Below, piece after piece: positions 42,106-51,990 of a stretch of DNA of 64,000 bases. This stretch comes from Dactylosporangium fulvum (lineage in GTDB: Bacteria > Actinomycetota > Actinomycetes > Mycobacteriales > Micromonosporaceae). The position numbers and the translations under genes were made by a program. The stretch spans positions 1,760,501 through 1,824,500 of the forward strand of contig NZ_CP073720.1 in NCBI RefSeq assembly GCF_025137375.1, read 5' to 3'. The notes under the pieces were generated by a model that was given only the letters and a program-made list of their open reading frames with translations, was not told the origin of the DNA and searched no databases. Each line of letters begins with the position of its first letter. Positions within the stretch are counted from its first letter, which is position 1.

Positions 42106-43584
42106 ATGACTGCTCCTTTTTCCGCGCCGCGCACCTTCAAGGTGATCACGTACGGCTGCCAGATGAACGCGCACGACTCCGAGCGCATCTCGGGTCTGCT
42201 GGAGGACGCCGGCTATGTCCCGGCGGCGGCCGACGGCGACCCCGACGTGGTCGTGTTCAACACGTGCGCGGTGCGGGAGAACGCCGACAACCGCCTCTAC
42301 GGCAACCTCGGCCACCTGCGGCCGACCAAGAGCGCCAATCCCGGCATGCAGATCGCCGTCGGCGGCTGCCTGGCGCAGAAGGACCGCGGCGAGATCGTCA
42401 AGAAGGCGCCCTGGGTCGACGTGGTCTTCGGCACCCACAACATCGGCTCGCTGCCGGTGCTGCTCGAGCGCGCCCGGCACAACGCCGGCGCCGAGGTCGA
42501 GATCCTCGAGTCGCTGGAGGTCTTCCCCTCCACGCTGCCGACCCGCCGTGAGTCGACCTACGCCGGCTGGGTGTCGATCTCCGTGGGCTGCAACAACACC
42601 TGCACCTTCTGCATCGTGCCGTCGCTGCGCGGCAAGGAGAAGGACCGCCGGCCCGGCGACATCCTGGCCGAGGTCCGGGCGTTGGCCGCCGAAGGTGTAC
42701 TGGAAGTGACGCTGCTGGGGCAGAACGTCAACTCCTACGGCGTCGAGTTCGGCGACCGCTTCGCCTTCGGCAAGCTGCTGCGCGCCTGCGGCTCCGTCGA
42801 AGGTCTGGAGCGTGTGCGGTTCACCAGCCCGCACCCGAAAGACTTCACCGACGACGTGATCGCCGCGATGGCCGAGACGCCGAACGTGTGCCACTCCCTG
42901 CACATGCCGCTGCAGTCGGGCTCCGACGCGGTGCTGCGGGCGATGCGCCGGTCGTACCGCGCCGAACGCTACCTGGGCATCATCGACAAGGTCCGGGCCG
43001 CGATGCCGGACGCCGCGATCACCACGGACATCATCGTCGGCTTCCCCGGCGAGACCGACGCCGACTTCGAGCGCACCCTGGACGTCGTCCGGGCGGCGCG
43101 CTACTCCAGCGCCTTCACGTTCCAGTACTCCAAGCGCCCCGGCACCCCCGCCGCGACGATGGAGGACCAGGTGCCGAAGGCGGTCGTCCAGGAGCGGTAC
43201 GACCGGCTGATCGCCACACTCGAAGAGATCAGCTGGGCGGAGAACAAGAAGCTCGTCGGCCGGACGCTCGAAGTCCTGGCAGCCGTCGGCGAGGGCCGCA
43301 AGGACGGCGCGACGGGCCGCCTGTCGGGCCGCGCCCGCGACGGCCGCCTGGTCCACTTCTCGGCCGACCCGGCGGCCGGCATCCGCCCCGGCGACGTGGT
43401 CCACACAACGGTGACCTACGCGGCTCCGCATCACCTCAACGCCGACGGCCCGCTGGTCTCCCACCGCCGCACCCGCGCCGGCGACGCGTGGGAAGCCGGC
43501 CGGGTGACCCGCACCCCGGGCGTTTCGCTGGGCATGCCCACGATCGGCTCGCCGCCACCCCAGCCGACGACCAACTCCTGCTGA
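42106..43584 (+). CDS. miaB: tRNA-2-methylthio-N6-dimethylallyladenosine synthase MiaB
   Basis: The 492-residue radical-SAM methylthiotransferase modifies i6A37 of tRNAs. The N-terminal UPF0004 domain has its three cluster Cys in Y-G-C-Q-M-N, N-T-C-A-V-R and G-G-C-L-A-Q. The radical-SAM cluster is C-N-N-T-C-T-F-C, and a TRAM domain lies near the C-terminus (~400-465). The ATG at 42106 is used; an ATG at 42079 inside surE would add nine residues and has GGGGAG very close. Its substrate i6A is produced by MiaA, encoded 4.8 kb downstream on the same strand. Confidence 0.96.
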   Translation: MTAPFSAPRTFKVITYGCQMNAHDSERISGLLEDAGYVPAAADGDPDVVVFNTCAVRENADNRLYGNLGHLRPTKSANPGMQIAVGGCLAQKDRGEIVKKAPWVDVVFGTHNIGSLPVLLERARHNAGAEVEILESLEVFPSTLPTRRESTYAGWVSISVGCNNTCTFCIVPSLRGKEKDRRPGDILAEVRALAAEGVLEVTLLGQNVNSYGVEFGDRFAFGKLLRACGSVEGLERVRFTSPHPKDFTDDVIAAMAETPNVCHSLHMPLQSGSDAVLRAMRRSYRAERYLGIIDKVRAAMPDAAITTDIIVGFPGETDADFERTLDVVRAARYSSAFTFQYSKRPGTPAATMEDQVPKAVVQERYDRLIATLEEISWAENKKLVGRTLEVLAAVGEGRKDGATGRLSGRARDGRLVHFSADPAAGIRPGDVVHTTVTYAAPHHLNADGPLVSHRRTRAGDAWEAGRVTRTPGVSLGMPTIGSPPPQPTTNSC

Positions 43585-43616
43585 CAGCTGCCCCTCGCTC
43601 GGGGACGCCTCCGCCG

Positions 43617-43637
43617 GCCGGCTCTCCTCCAGCCGGC
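43617..43637 (+). terminator. Hairpin after miaB
   Basis: GCCGGCT (43617-43623) pairs with AGCCGGC (43631-43637) around a 7-nt loop, 33 bp after the miaB stop. There is no T-run. A weaker CCCC/GGGG hairpin precedes it at 43591-43604. Confidence 0.45.
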
Positions 43638-43670
43638 GCACGTTCGACTCGCCGATTCTCGACTTCGCGC

Positions 43671-43755
43671 GTGCCGGGTTTGCGTGCGCCGGGCTTGCGC
43701 GTGCCGGGTTTGTGCGTGCCGGGCTTGCGTGTGCTGGGCTTGCGCGTGCCGGTTC
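43671..43755. repeat. 15-bp degenerate tandem array
   Basis: About five and a half copies of GTGCCGGGCTTGCGC with point differences. Confidence 0.75.
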
Positions 43756-43866
43756 TGTTGATTGCTCGGCTGGGTGCGTGCTCGGCTGCGCATGCTCGCT
43801 TTGCGTGCCCGGTTTACATGTGCCCGGTTTACATGTGCCCGACTTGCCGGTGCTCGGCTGGCTTGT

Positions 43867-43922
43867 GGTCGGTCCTTCGTGGTCGGTCCTTCGTGGTCGG
43901 TCCTTCGTGGTCGGCCCTCCGT
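43867..43922. repeat. 14-bp tandem array
   Basis: Three identical copies of GGTCGGTCCTTCGT and a fourth with two changes, head to tail. Confidence 0.85.
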
Positions 43923-44206
43923 GCTCGGCTACTCCCGTTCGGCCCTTCTCGCTCGGCTTGCTCCGGCTCGGCTTGCTGCGGCTCGGCTTGCGACCCTGTC
44001 CGCTAGCCGGTCTGTCGTCCGGTTGGCGGTCTGCAGGCCGGGCCTTGGTCTCCGCTTCGGCAGCGATCGGTCGTTGCCAGCGGCCGCTCGTCGTTCGAAA
44101 AACGATCTGTGATTGCGAGGTCGCTGACCGGTGGGGTCATCCATGTCCAGCAAGTCAATGTCCACCTTGGAGGTATCGCATCGACGATAATTGATGCCAT
44201 ATGCCG

Positions 44207-44276
44207 CACTTTTTCATGATCCCGAAGACTTTGCGCTGCCTGGAGTGCCACAAGTCTTCGGGATCATGAAAAAGTG
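44207..44276. repeat. Palindromic intergenic element, copy B
   Basis: Perfect 25-bp arms (44207-44231 and 44252-44276) flank a 20-nt loop. The inner 19 bp of each arm (TTCATGATCCCGAAGACTT) are identical to copy A at 13293-13352, while the outer bases differ between copies but remain complementary within this copy, a sign of structural conservation. Confidence 0.85.
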
Positions 44277-44293
44277 CAGATATTTACGACTAC

Positions 44294-44320
44294 CGATGCA
44301 CCGTGATGTCCTGAATGTCC
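44294..44320. repeat. 27-bp tag following palindrome copy B
   Basis: Matches 13374-13400 at 25 of 27 positions (CGATGCACCGTGATGTCC, then TGAATGTCC). Confidence 0.75.
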
Positions 44321-44545
44321 ACATCGGGAAGGTCGTCGGCACTCGAGGCTGGGATCTCGATGGTGGCAATGATCGACGGACCCGTTGACGCAGCCACGCA
44401 GTCGCTCTGAGTACGCGTTCTCGTGCTCTGTGTGCCTGTTGATCAGCCGTCTATCAAGGCTGCCATCGGAATGGCAGGTCGCAGCCGCCGGTCTGCAAGG
44501 CGAATCCGTCTCTTGACAGCCGGCGTCGCTGGCCGAAACCGTTCC

Positions 44546-44630
44546 GGCTGCCGGTCGTTTCGGGCTGCCGGTCGTTTCGGGCTGCCAGCCGTCTCGGGTG
44601 CCTGGTCGACTGGGCTGCCTGCCGCCTCGG
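44546..44630. repeat. 17-bp degenerate tandem array
   Basis: Two identical copies of GGCTGCCGGTCGTTTCG followed by about three diverged copies. Confidence 0.7.
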
Positions 44631-44787
44631 GTTCCTGTCGGCTCACGACGCCTCGCGGCCGCCCCGCCGGAGCCCGCCCACACAACCACGGCCCGGCCGC
44701 CAGCGTCGAGCCGAACCAACCCACCACCCTGCAAGGGAAACCCGCCCGCCGTGAAGCCGTGGACCGACGACCAACCCCAGAAACGAC

Positions 44788-44830
44788 GTTGACCACTACA
44801 CGCACATGGCGTGTAGTGGTCAACTTTTTT
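44788..44830 (+). terminator. Canonical intrinsic terminator
   Basis: A perfect 16-bp stem (44788-44803 with 44809-44824, starting GTTGACCACTACACGC) has a 5-nt loop and is followed by six T residues on the + strand. The nearest + gene ends 1.2 kb upstream, so it may end a long miaB transcript or an unannotated RNA. It also lies 46 bp beyond the stop of the leftward DUF349 gene. Confidence 0.85.
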
Positions 44831-44875
44831 ATGTCGGACGGGCGATGCCCGTCACTGGAGAGGCTTGTGAACCGG

Positions 44876-46084
44876 TCAGCTGGAGTGCTCGGCCATGGCC
44901 AGGAACTTGCGCTTCGACTCGAGGGCCTTCTCGGCCTCCTTGATCCGACGCTGGTCGCCGGCGGCCTGGGCGCTTGCCAGCTGCTGCTCCGCCCGGGCCA
45001 CCTGCTCGCGCATCTGGGCGAGCAGCGGGCTGGCCTCCGGCGGGGTGCGGCGCCAGGCGGCGTCCATCGCGGCCTTGACCCTGTCCTCGACCGTGCGCAG
45101 GCGGCGGTCCAGGCCGGACTGGGACTCGCGCGGCACCCGGCCCACCTCGTGCCAGGTGCCCTGGATCTCGCGGAGCTTCGCCTGGGCGGCCTTCGGGTCG
45201 CCGTCGATGTCGAGCGCCTCGGCCTGGGCGAGCAGTTCCTGCTTGCGCTCCAGGTTGCCCTTGAACTCGGCGTCACGGGCGCTGAAGACCTCACTGCGCC
45301 GCTTGAAGAACGAGTCCTGCGCGGCCCGGAAGCGTTCCCACAGCCGCTGCTCGGTCTCCTTCGCGGCCCGGGGAGCGGTCTTCCATTCGGTCATGAGATC
45401 TTTGAGGCGGGCCGCCGTCGCGTTCCACTCGGTGGAGTCGGCGATCGACTCGGCCTCCGTGACCAGTTCCTCCTTGCGACCCTGCGCCTGCTTGCGGGTG
45501 GCGTCCAGTGTCGCGAAGTGCGCGCCCCGGCGGCGGGTGAAGGCGTCGCGGGCTGCGGCGTACCGCTTCCACAACTCGCCCTCGGCCTTCTTCTCGACGC
45601 CGTGGATCGACTTCCACTCGTCGAGGATCTCCTTGAGCCGGTCGCCGGCGGTCTTCCAGCCGGTTGCCTCGGCGGCGATGTGCTCCGCCTCCTCGATCAG
45701 CCTGGTCTTGCGGGCGAGGGCCTCGGCGCGCGCCGCGTCCCGGGCCGCCCGCGCGGCGCCGGCCTTCTCCTCGGCGACCGTGGTCAGCTTGTCGAGCCGG
45801 GCGGCGAGCCCGTCGATGTCGCCGACGACGTGCGCCTCGTCCAGGCCGCTGCGCAGGCGGCGGATGGTGGACAGCGACTGTCCGGCGTCCGCCGCGCCGC
45901 TGGCGAGCCGTGCCTCGATCAGGTCGACCTCGGTGACCAGGTCGGCGAACCGGCGCGCGAAGTGCGCGAGGCCCTCCTCCGGGGTCCCGGCCTGCCATGA
46001 ACCGATGGCCCGTTCGCCGGCAGCCGTCTTCACGAACACGTTGCCGTCAGCGTCGATCCGTCCATACGTCGTAGGGTCGCTCAT
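44876..46084 (-). CDS. DUF349 coiled-coil repeat protein
   Basis: The 402-residue protein is almost wholly helical and charged, with at least three DUF349 repeats of ~70 residues. Each contains a W-K-(T/S) or W-x-E-V-G element followed by L-W-(K/E)-R-(Y/F)-x-A-A-(R/Q)-D-x-F (around 170-185, 245-262 and a diverged third near 310-330). There is no signal peptide. These actinobacterial proteins are cytoplasmic and of unknown biochemical role. It stands alone, leftward, with a strong terminator-like hairpin beyond its stop. Confidence 0.88.
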   Translation of the reverse strand: MSDPTTYGRIDADGNVFVKTAAGERAIGSWQAGTPEEGLAHFARRFADLVTEVDLIEARLASGAADAGQSLSTIRRLRSGLDEAHVVGDIDGLAARLDKLTTVAEEKAGAARAARDAARAEALARKTRLIEEAEHIAAEATGWKTAGDRLKEILDEWKSIHGVEKKAEGELWKRYAAARDAFTRRRGAHFATLDATRKQAQGRKEELVTEAESIADSTEWNATAARLKDLMTEWKTAPRAAKETEQRLWERFRAAQDSFFKRRSEVFSARDAEFKGNLERKQELLAQAEALDIDGDPKAAQAKLREIQGTWHEVGRVPRESQSGLDRRLRTVEDRVKAAMDAAWRRTPPEASPLLAQMREQVARAEQQLASAQAAGDQRRIKEAEKALESKRKFLAMAEHSS

Positions 46085-46279
46085 CGCCCATCCTCGCTCC
46101 CGGCGCCCGCGGGATCGGGTATCCCACCGTCACGCCGCCATCGCACAGCAAAGTTCCCCAGGGCATTCTCACAGGTGTGCCCCGGGGCTGGTCGAGGGCC
46201 TGCGGCCGAACCGTGACCATTCCGGTGCCATTCGCAGGCCGCACGGTTGCGCAAGGACCGTCCCCGATAACGTTATGCC

Positions 46280-46954
46280 GTGTCACTCGTCGCCGCCGCA
46301 GTCTGTCCACATCCGCCGTTGCTCGTGCCGGAGGTGGCCGCCGGGGCGGCGAGCGAGCTCGACGACCTGCGGGCTGCCTGCCGCGCCGCCATGGCGCACC
46401 TGGCGAATGCCTCGGTCGACTCGCTCATCGTCGTCGGTGCCGATACCACGACGGTACGCCGTCATCCGCCCTTCGGGGGGACCCTGTCCCCATGGGGGAT
46501 CGATCTGCCGGTCGGAACACCCGGCGGTGACCCGTTGCCCCTGAGCTTGCTGATCGGCGCGTGGCTGGCGCCGCAGGCCGGCGCCTTCCAGAGTGTGGCA
46601 TCAACCGCGTCTCCGGGCGAATGCGCTGAACTCGGACGTTCGCTTGCCGCCGAGGCCGAGCGCGTCGGGCTGCTGGTCCTCGGTGACGCCTCGGCCTGCC
46701 GGAGCGAGAAGGCGCCGGGGTACCTCGACCCGCGCGCGGCCGGGTTCGACGCGGCCGTGGCGGACGCCCTGGCCGAGGCCGACACGCGGGCCCTGATGGC
46801 GCTCGACACGGGCCTGGCCGACGAACTGCTGGTCGCCGGTCGCGCCCCCTGGCAGGTGCTGGCCGGAGCGGCGGGCGACGAGCCGAGGCACGCCGAGGTG
46901 CTCTACGACGACGCACCGTACGGGGTCGGTTACCTGGTGGCGAGCTGGCGATGA
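46280..46954 (+). CDS. Class III extradiol dioxygenase-like protein
   Basis: The 224-residue protein has the N-terminal A-V-C-P-H-P-P-L-L-V-P-E motif with the His that is a metal ligand in LigB-type dioxygenases, plus S-L-I-V-V-G-A-D. The C-terminal S-E-K-A-P-G-Y and Y-G-V-G-Y-L-V-A-S-W segments are typical of the actinobacterial group found next to miaA (mycobacterial Rv2728c). Whether it cleaves aromatic rings is not known. It starts at GTG and its stop overlaps the miaA ATG (ATGA). Confidence 0.85.
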   Translation: MSLVAAAVCPHPPLLVPEVAAGAASELDDLRAACRAAMAHLANASVDSLIVVGADTTTVRRHPPFGGTLSPWGIDLPVGTPGGDPLPLSLLIGAWLAPQAGAFQSVASTASPGECAELGRSLAAEAERVGLLVLGDASACRSEKAPGYLDPRAAGFDAAVADALAEADTRALMALDTGLADELLVAGRAPWQVLAGAAGDEPRHAEVLYDDAPYGVGYLVASWR

Positions 46955-47853
46955 CGAGGGTCGTCGCGATCGTCGGGCCGACGGCGGCCGGCAAGTCCGC
47001 GCTCAGCCTCCACCTCGCCGAGGCGCTCGGCGGTGAGGTGATCAACGCCGACTCGATGCAGTTGTACCGCGGGATGGACATCGGCACCGCCAAGCTCACC
47101 GTCGCCGAGCGGGCCGGGATCCCCCACCACGTGCTGGACATCTGGGACGTCCGGGAGCCCGCCAGCGTTGCCGTCTACCAGCGGCTCGCCCGCGCCGCGA
47201 TCGACGACGTGGCGAGCCGGGGCAGGGTCCCGCTGCTGGTCGGCGGTTCGGGTCTGTACGTCCGGGCCGTCCTCGAGGACTTCGAGTTCCCGGGCACGGA
47301 TCCGCGGCTGCGCGCCGAGCTGGAGGAGGAGCTGGAGCGGGCCGGCCCCGCGCCGCTGTACGCGCGGCTGGCCGCCGCCGACCCGGCCGCCGCGGAACGG
47401 ATCCTCCCCGGCAACGGCCGGCGCATCGTGCGCGCGCTGGAGGTCATCGCGCTCACCGGCGGCGCGTTCGCCGCGCAGCTGCCGGAGCCGCGCCCGGTGT
47501 ACGACGCCCTCCAGATCGGCGTCGACGTCGACACCGGGCTGCTCGACGCGCGGATCGAGCGGCGCGTCGACGCCATGTGGGCCGCCGGGTTCGTCGATGA
47601 GGTACGCGCGCTCGAACGGCAGGGCCTGCGGGAAGGGCGGACGGCCGGCCGCGCCCTGGGGTACCAGCAGATCCTCACGTTCCTCGCGGAAGGGTGCGAA
47701 GAGGGCGAGGCGCGCGCCGAGACGGTGCGGGCCACCCGGCGGTTCGTGCGCCGGCAACGGTCCTGGTTCCGCCGTGACCAGCGGATCGTGTGGCTCGACG
47801 GCGCGGCGGCGGACATCACGGCGGCGGCGCTGGGCGTCGTGCGGCAAGATTGA
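46951..47853 (+). CDS. miaA: tRNA dimethylallyltransferase MiaA
   Basis: The 300-residue enzyme transfers dimethylallyl from DMAPP to A37 of tRNAs, making the substrate for MiaB. The P-loop G-P-T-A-A-G-K-S is at 9-16, the catalytic D-S-M-Q-L-Y-R-G-M-D-I-G-T-A-K follows near 35-49, and G-G-S-G-L-Y-V-R-A is the DMAPP-binding element. It is coupled by ATGA overlap to the preceding gene and separated from dapF by 4 bp. Confidence 0.96.
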   Translation: MTRVVAIVGPTAAGKSALSLHLAEALGGEVINADSMQLYRGMDIGTAKLTVAERAGIPHHVLDIWDVREPASVAVYQRLARAAIDDVASRGRVPLLVGGSGLYVRAVLEDFEFPGTDPRLRAELEEELERAGPAPLYARLAAADPAAAERILPGNGRRIVRALEVIALTGGAFAAQLPEPRPVYDALQIGVDVDTGLLDARIERRVDAMWAAGFVDEVRALERQGLREGRTAGRALGYQQILTFLAEGCEEGEARAETVRATRRFVRRQRSWFRRDQRIVWLDGAAADITAAALGVVRQD

Positions 47854-47857
47854 CGCC

Positions 47858-48712
47858 ATGCGCTTCGCCAAAGGACACGGCACGGGCAACGACTTCGTCA
47901 TCCTGCCCGATCCGGACGGTGTGCTGCCGTTGACCCCGGCGTTCGTCGCCGCGCTGTGCGACCGCCGCCGCGGGATCGGCGCCGACGGCGTCCTGAGGGT
48001 CGTGCGCAGCGCCGCCCACCCCGACGCCGAGGCGTCCTCGGCCGCCGCCGAGTGGTTCATGGACTACTGGAACTCCGACGGTTCCCAGTCGGAGATGTGC
48101 GGCAACGGGGTGCGGGTCTACGCGCGGTATCTCGCCGAGGCCGGTCTCGTCGCCCCCGAGGGGTCGTTCAACCTCGTCACCCGGGCCGGCGTGGTGCCGG
48201 TGACGATCGGCGAGGAGATCGCCGCCGGGATGCCGGTCCCGAGGGTGTACGTGCAGAGCGACGCCGGCACGAACGGCGCGACGTTCACCGGCACCGCCGT
48301 CGACGTCGGCAACCCCCACCTGGTGTGCCCGGTCGACGAGCCGACGCTCGAGCGCCTCGACCTGACCGCCGCACCCGCGGTCGACCCGCTGATCTTCCCC
48401 GCCGGTGTCAACGTCGAGTTCTCCGCGGCCGGCTCACCGCCGGTCGGCGCTGATCTCTACCGGCGGATGCGCGTCTACGAGCGCGGCTCCGGCGAGACCC
48501 AGTCCTGCGGCTCCGGCGCCTGCGCCGTCGCCGCCGTGGCGCTGCACCACGCCGGCCTGGAGTCGGGCGTCGTGGTGGTCGACGTGCCCGGCGGCCGGCT
48601 CACGGTGACGTCGACCCCGATGGAGTGCGTGCTCCAGGGACCCGCGGTGATCGTCGCCCACGGCGACGTCGACGAGCAGGCCATCCGCCAGCTGGCCCCG
48701 GCACACTCCTAG
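47858..48712 (+). CDS. dapF: Diaminopimelate epimerase
   Basis: The 284-residue enzyme interconverts LL- and meso-diaminopimelate for lysine and peptidoglycan. The two-base mechanism Cys residues are Cys81 in E-M-C-G-N-G and Cys217 in S-C-G-S-G-A. G-H-G-T-G-N-D-F at the N-terminus is diagnostic. The stop TAG overlaps the CTAG target of an IS701-like element inserted immediately downstream, so the protein is intact but its native 3' flank has been displaced by 1.6 kb. Confidence 0.96.
   Translation: MRFAKGHGTGNDFVILPDPDGVLPLTPAFVAALCDRRRGIGADGVLRVVRSAAHPDAEASSAAAEWFMDYWNSDGSQSEMCGNGVRVYARYLAEAGLVAPEGSFNLVTRAGVVPVTIGEEIAAGMPVPRVYVQSDAGTNGATFTGTAVDVGNPHLVCPVDEPTLERLDLTAAPAVDPLIFPAGVNVEFSAAGSPPVGADLYRRMRVYERGSGETQSCGSGACAVAAVALHHAGLESGVVVVDVPGGRLTVTSTPMECVLQGPAVIVAHGDVDEQAIRQLAPAHS
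48709..48712. repeat. Target-site duplication CTAG, left copy
   Basis: CTAG at 48709-48712 is repeated at 50302-50305, flanking the IS. The 4-bp YTAR-type duplication is characteristic of IS701-family elements. The left copy contains the dapF stop codon. Confidence 0.75.
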
Positions 48713-48752
48713 CTTGGACTTTAACCTTCCGCGGGGTCGGCATCGACCCCGG

Positions 48753-48832
48753 CTGATCATGGGAACAGCCCTTGGGTGATCATTCCTCTTGTCTAGGGAA
48801 GAACACCACAACCAAGGGCTGTCCATGATCAG
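48753..48832 (+). promoter_or_regulatory. Inverted repeat covering the transposase start codon
   Basis: The left arm 48753-48775 (CTGATCATGGGAACAGCCCTT...) pairs with the right arm 48812-48832, with a two-base bulge. The right arm contains the transposase ATG (48825). In an outside-in transcript this hairpin would mask the start codon, a known way insertion sequences avoid activation by read-through. A GGGGTCG/CGACCCC hairpin precedes it at 48734-48751. Confidence 0.6.
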
Positions 48833-50293
48833 TGTGCCTGAGGCCCGGCCGGTGGATGCGGCCGGGGACCTTGCCGCGTTCCGGCGTGAGGTCTACCGGT
48901 GTCTGACCGGCCGTGGTGACGCGTTGTTCGAGCTCACCGACGCGGTGTTGTGCGCCGACGGGCCAGTGCGTTCGTTGGCTGAGTTGTCGCTGGTGGCCGA
49001 GCATCGGCGTGGGCACGGCGCGTCGTACGACGCCCTCGCGCAAGGCCGCATCGACGTGGGCCGGCTGCGCGCCGCACTGACCGCCGCGCCGATACCCCGG
49101 GCAGCGGACGACCGGATCGTCCTGGCAGTGGATGTCACCAGCTGGCTACGGCCGGAGGCGCATACCGCACCGGAGCGGATCCTGTGCCACACCTACGGCC
49201 GGGGCAAGGACCAGCACATCATGATCCCGGGCTGGCCGTACTCGTTCGTGGTGGCGTTGCAGACCGGTCGAACGTCGTGGACCGCGCCGCTGGACGCGGT
49301 CCGTCTCGCGCGGGCGCGGACCTGGCCGCGGTCACCGCCGTGCAACTGCGTGACGTCGTGGCCCGGCTCATCACCGCCGGGCACCGGCAGCCCGGCGATG
49401 CCGACATCTGGGTCGTGATGGACGCCGGCTACGACGCGTCCCGCCTCGCGTATCTGCTGCGAGACCTGCCGGTACGGGTCCTGGCGCGGCTGCGCTCGGA
49501 CCGGGTGCTGCGCCGGGCCGCACCCCCGCACACGCCCGGCACGCTGGGCCGACGGCGCCGCCACGGCGGCGAGTTCATCTTCGCCGACCCGACCAGCTGG
49601 GGCGCCCCGGACGTGGCCACGGTGACCGAGACACGCCTCTACGGCGCGGCGATCGCCCGTGCCTGGCACCAGTTGCACCCCCGGTTAACCCGTCGCGCCG
49701 CCTGGGCCGACTGCCCCGACCTGCCCATCCTGCCCGGCACGGTCATCCGCCTCGACGTCGAGCGGCTGCCGTCCGGCGCGACCGCGAAACCGGTGTGGCT
49801 GTGGTACTCCAGCGGCGCGGACCACAACCCGGACCCGGCCACGGTCAACCTGCTGTGGCAGGCGTTCCTGCGCCGCTTCGACATCGAACACACATTCCGG
49901 TTCCTCAAACAGACCCTCGGCTGGACCACCCCGAAACTGCGCAGCCCGGACGCTGCGGACCGTTGGACCTGGCTGCTCATCGCCGCCTACACCCAACTGC
50001 GCCTCGCCCGGCCCCTCGCCGCCGACCTACGCCGGCCATGGGAACAGCCCACACCACCGGACAGGCTCAGCCCAGCCCGGGTCCGGCGCGGATTTCGGCA
50101 CCTCCGCCCGACAACCACCTGTCCAGCCCAGGCACCGAAACCCACCCGGCCAGGCCCCGGACGGCCACCCGGCCGCCGCAACACCCATCCCGCCCGCCGC
50201 TACCAGGTCCATCTCGCCAGCAGCGGCGACACTTGGCAACCGCAACCAACGAAGAAGAAATCCGTCAACCCCCGACCGCGCCGCACAGGTTAA
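48825..50293 (+). pseudogene. IS701/IS4-type transposase, frameshifted
   Basis: The N-terminal part (48825 to about 49310) and the C-terminal part (about 49310 to 50293) are each well conserved but lie in different frames. Around 49306-49318 the sequence after D-A-V-R-L-A should read P-G-A-D-L-A-A-V; one C appears to be missing from a C/G run. Conserved pieces are V-L-A-V-D-V-T-S-W (first catalytic Asp region), W-V-V-M-D-A-G-Y-D-A, and D-I-E-H-T-F-R-F-L-K-Q-T-L-G-W. Without the frameshift the product would be about 490 residues. It could also be a sequencing error. Confidence 0.85.
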
Positions 50294-50301
50294 AGATCAA
50301 G

Positions 50302-50305
50302 CTAG
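50302..50305. repeat. Target-site duplication CTAG, right copy
   Basis: Second copy of the 4-bp duplication flanking the IS701-like element. Confidence 0.7.
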
Positions 50306-50317
50306 CCGCCCCCGTGC

Positions 50318-50392
50318 GTTGATCATGCAGTTGTGGTGCCTGACAAACTCGGACAAGACAGAGTGTCGAGGCGCCACAACTGCATGATCAAC
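50318..50392. terminator. Palindrome between convergent dapF (IS-interrupted) and malic enzyme genes
   Basis: Perfect 19-bp arms (50318-50336 GTTGATCATGCAGTTGTGG and 50374-50392) flank a 37-nt loop that can extend the stem (TGCCTGACA...TGTCGAGGCGCCA). Before the IS inserted it would have lain about 13 bp after the dapF stop, facing the malic enzyme stop 16 bp away, so it is probably a bidirectional terminator. It belongs to the GATCATG palindrome group. Confidence 0.7.
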
Positions 50393-50407
50393 CCGGATGG
50401 GGCGGGA

Positions 50408-51841
<1,434 letters not shown>

Positions 51842-51990
51842 GTGCCCATTCTCACCCTGCTGGTCACCCGGTTGCCGCACCGGGGACCTCCGGATTGTGA
51901 CAGGTCGATGGCCGTACTGCCAATATCAAGTGCTTTCGGATGCCTGAGGTGTCACGATTGACGGGTTGTCACCGCACCATCTAGGAGTAC

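Larger units (their letters stand above)
43585..44875. other. Repeat- and palindrome-rich non-coding interval between miaB and the DUF349 gene
   Basis: About 1.3 kb with no credible gene; open frames only translate the repeats. Contents in order: a short hairpin, a 15-bp array, a 14-bp array, a 25-bp-arm palindrome with its downstream tag, a 17-bp array and a canonical terminator. The style matches the 12.9-14.0 kb interval, with which it shares the palindrome and tag. Confidence 0.7.
48713..50301 (+). mobile_element. IS701-like insertion sequence, 1,589 bp, with degenerate transposase
   Basis: Terminal inverted repeats of 15 bp, CTTGGACTTTAACCT on the left (48713-48727) and AGGTTAAAGATCAAG on the right (50287-50301), differ at two positions. 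CTAG duplications flank both ends. A single transposase frame occupies most of the element but is broken by a one-base deletion. The element separates dapF from the palindrome at 50318-50392. Confidence 0.85.

Noticed and set aside
43592..44734. Open frames after miaB encoding repeated L-R-V-P-G-L-type peptides
   Set aside because: The repetition comes from the 15-bp DNA array and is present in several frames; no start signals or domains are seen.
49184..50293. Treating the C-terminal transposase frame as a separate gene
   Set aside because: Its first ~40 codons are the out-of-frame part of the N-terminal half; continuity of the transposase fold across the frameshift shows a single broken gene.
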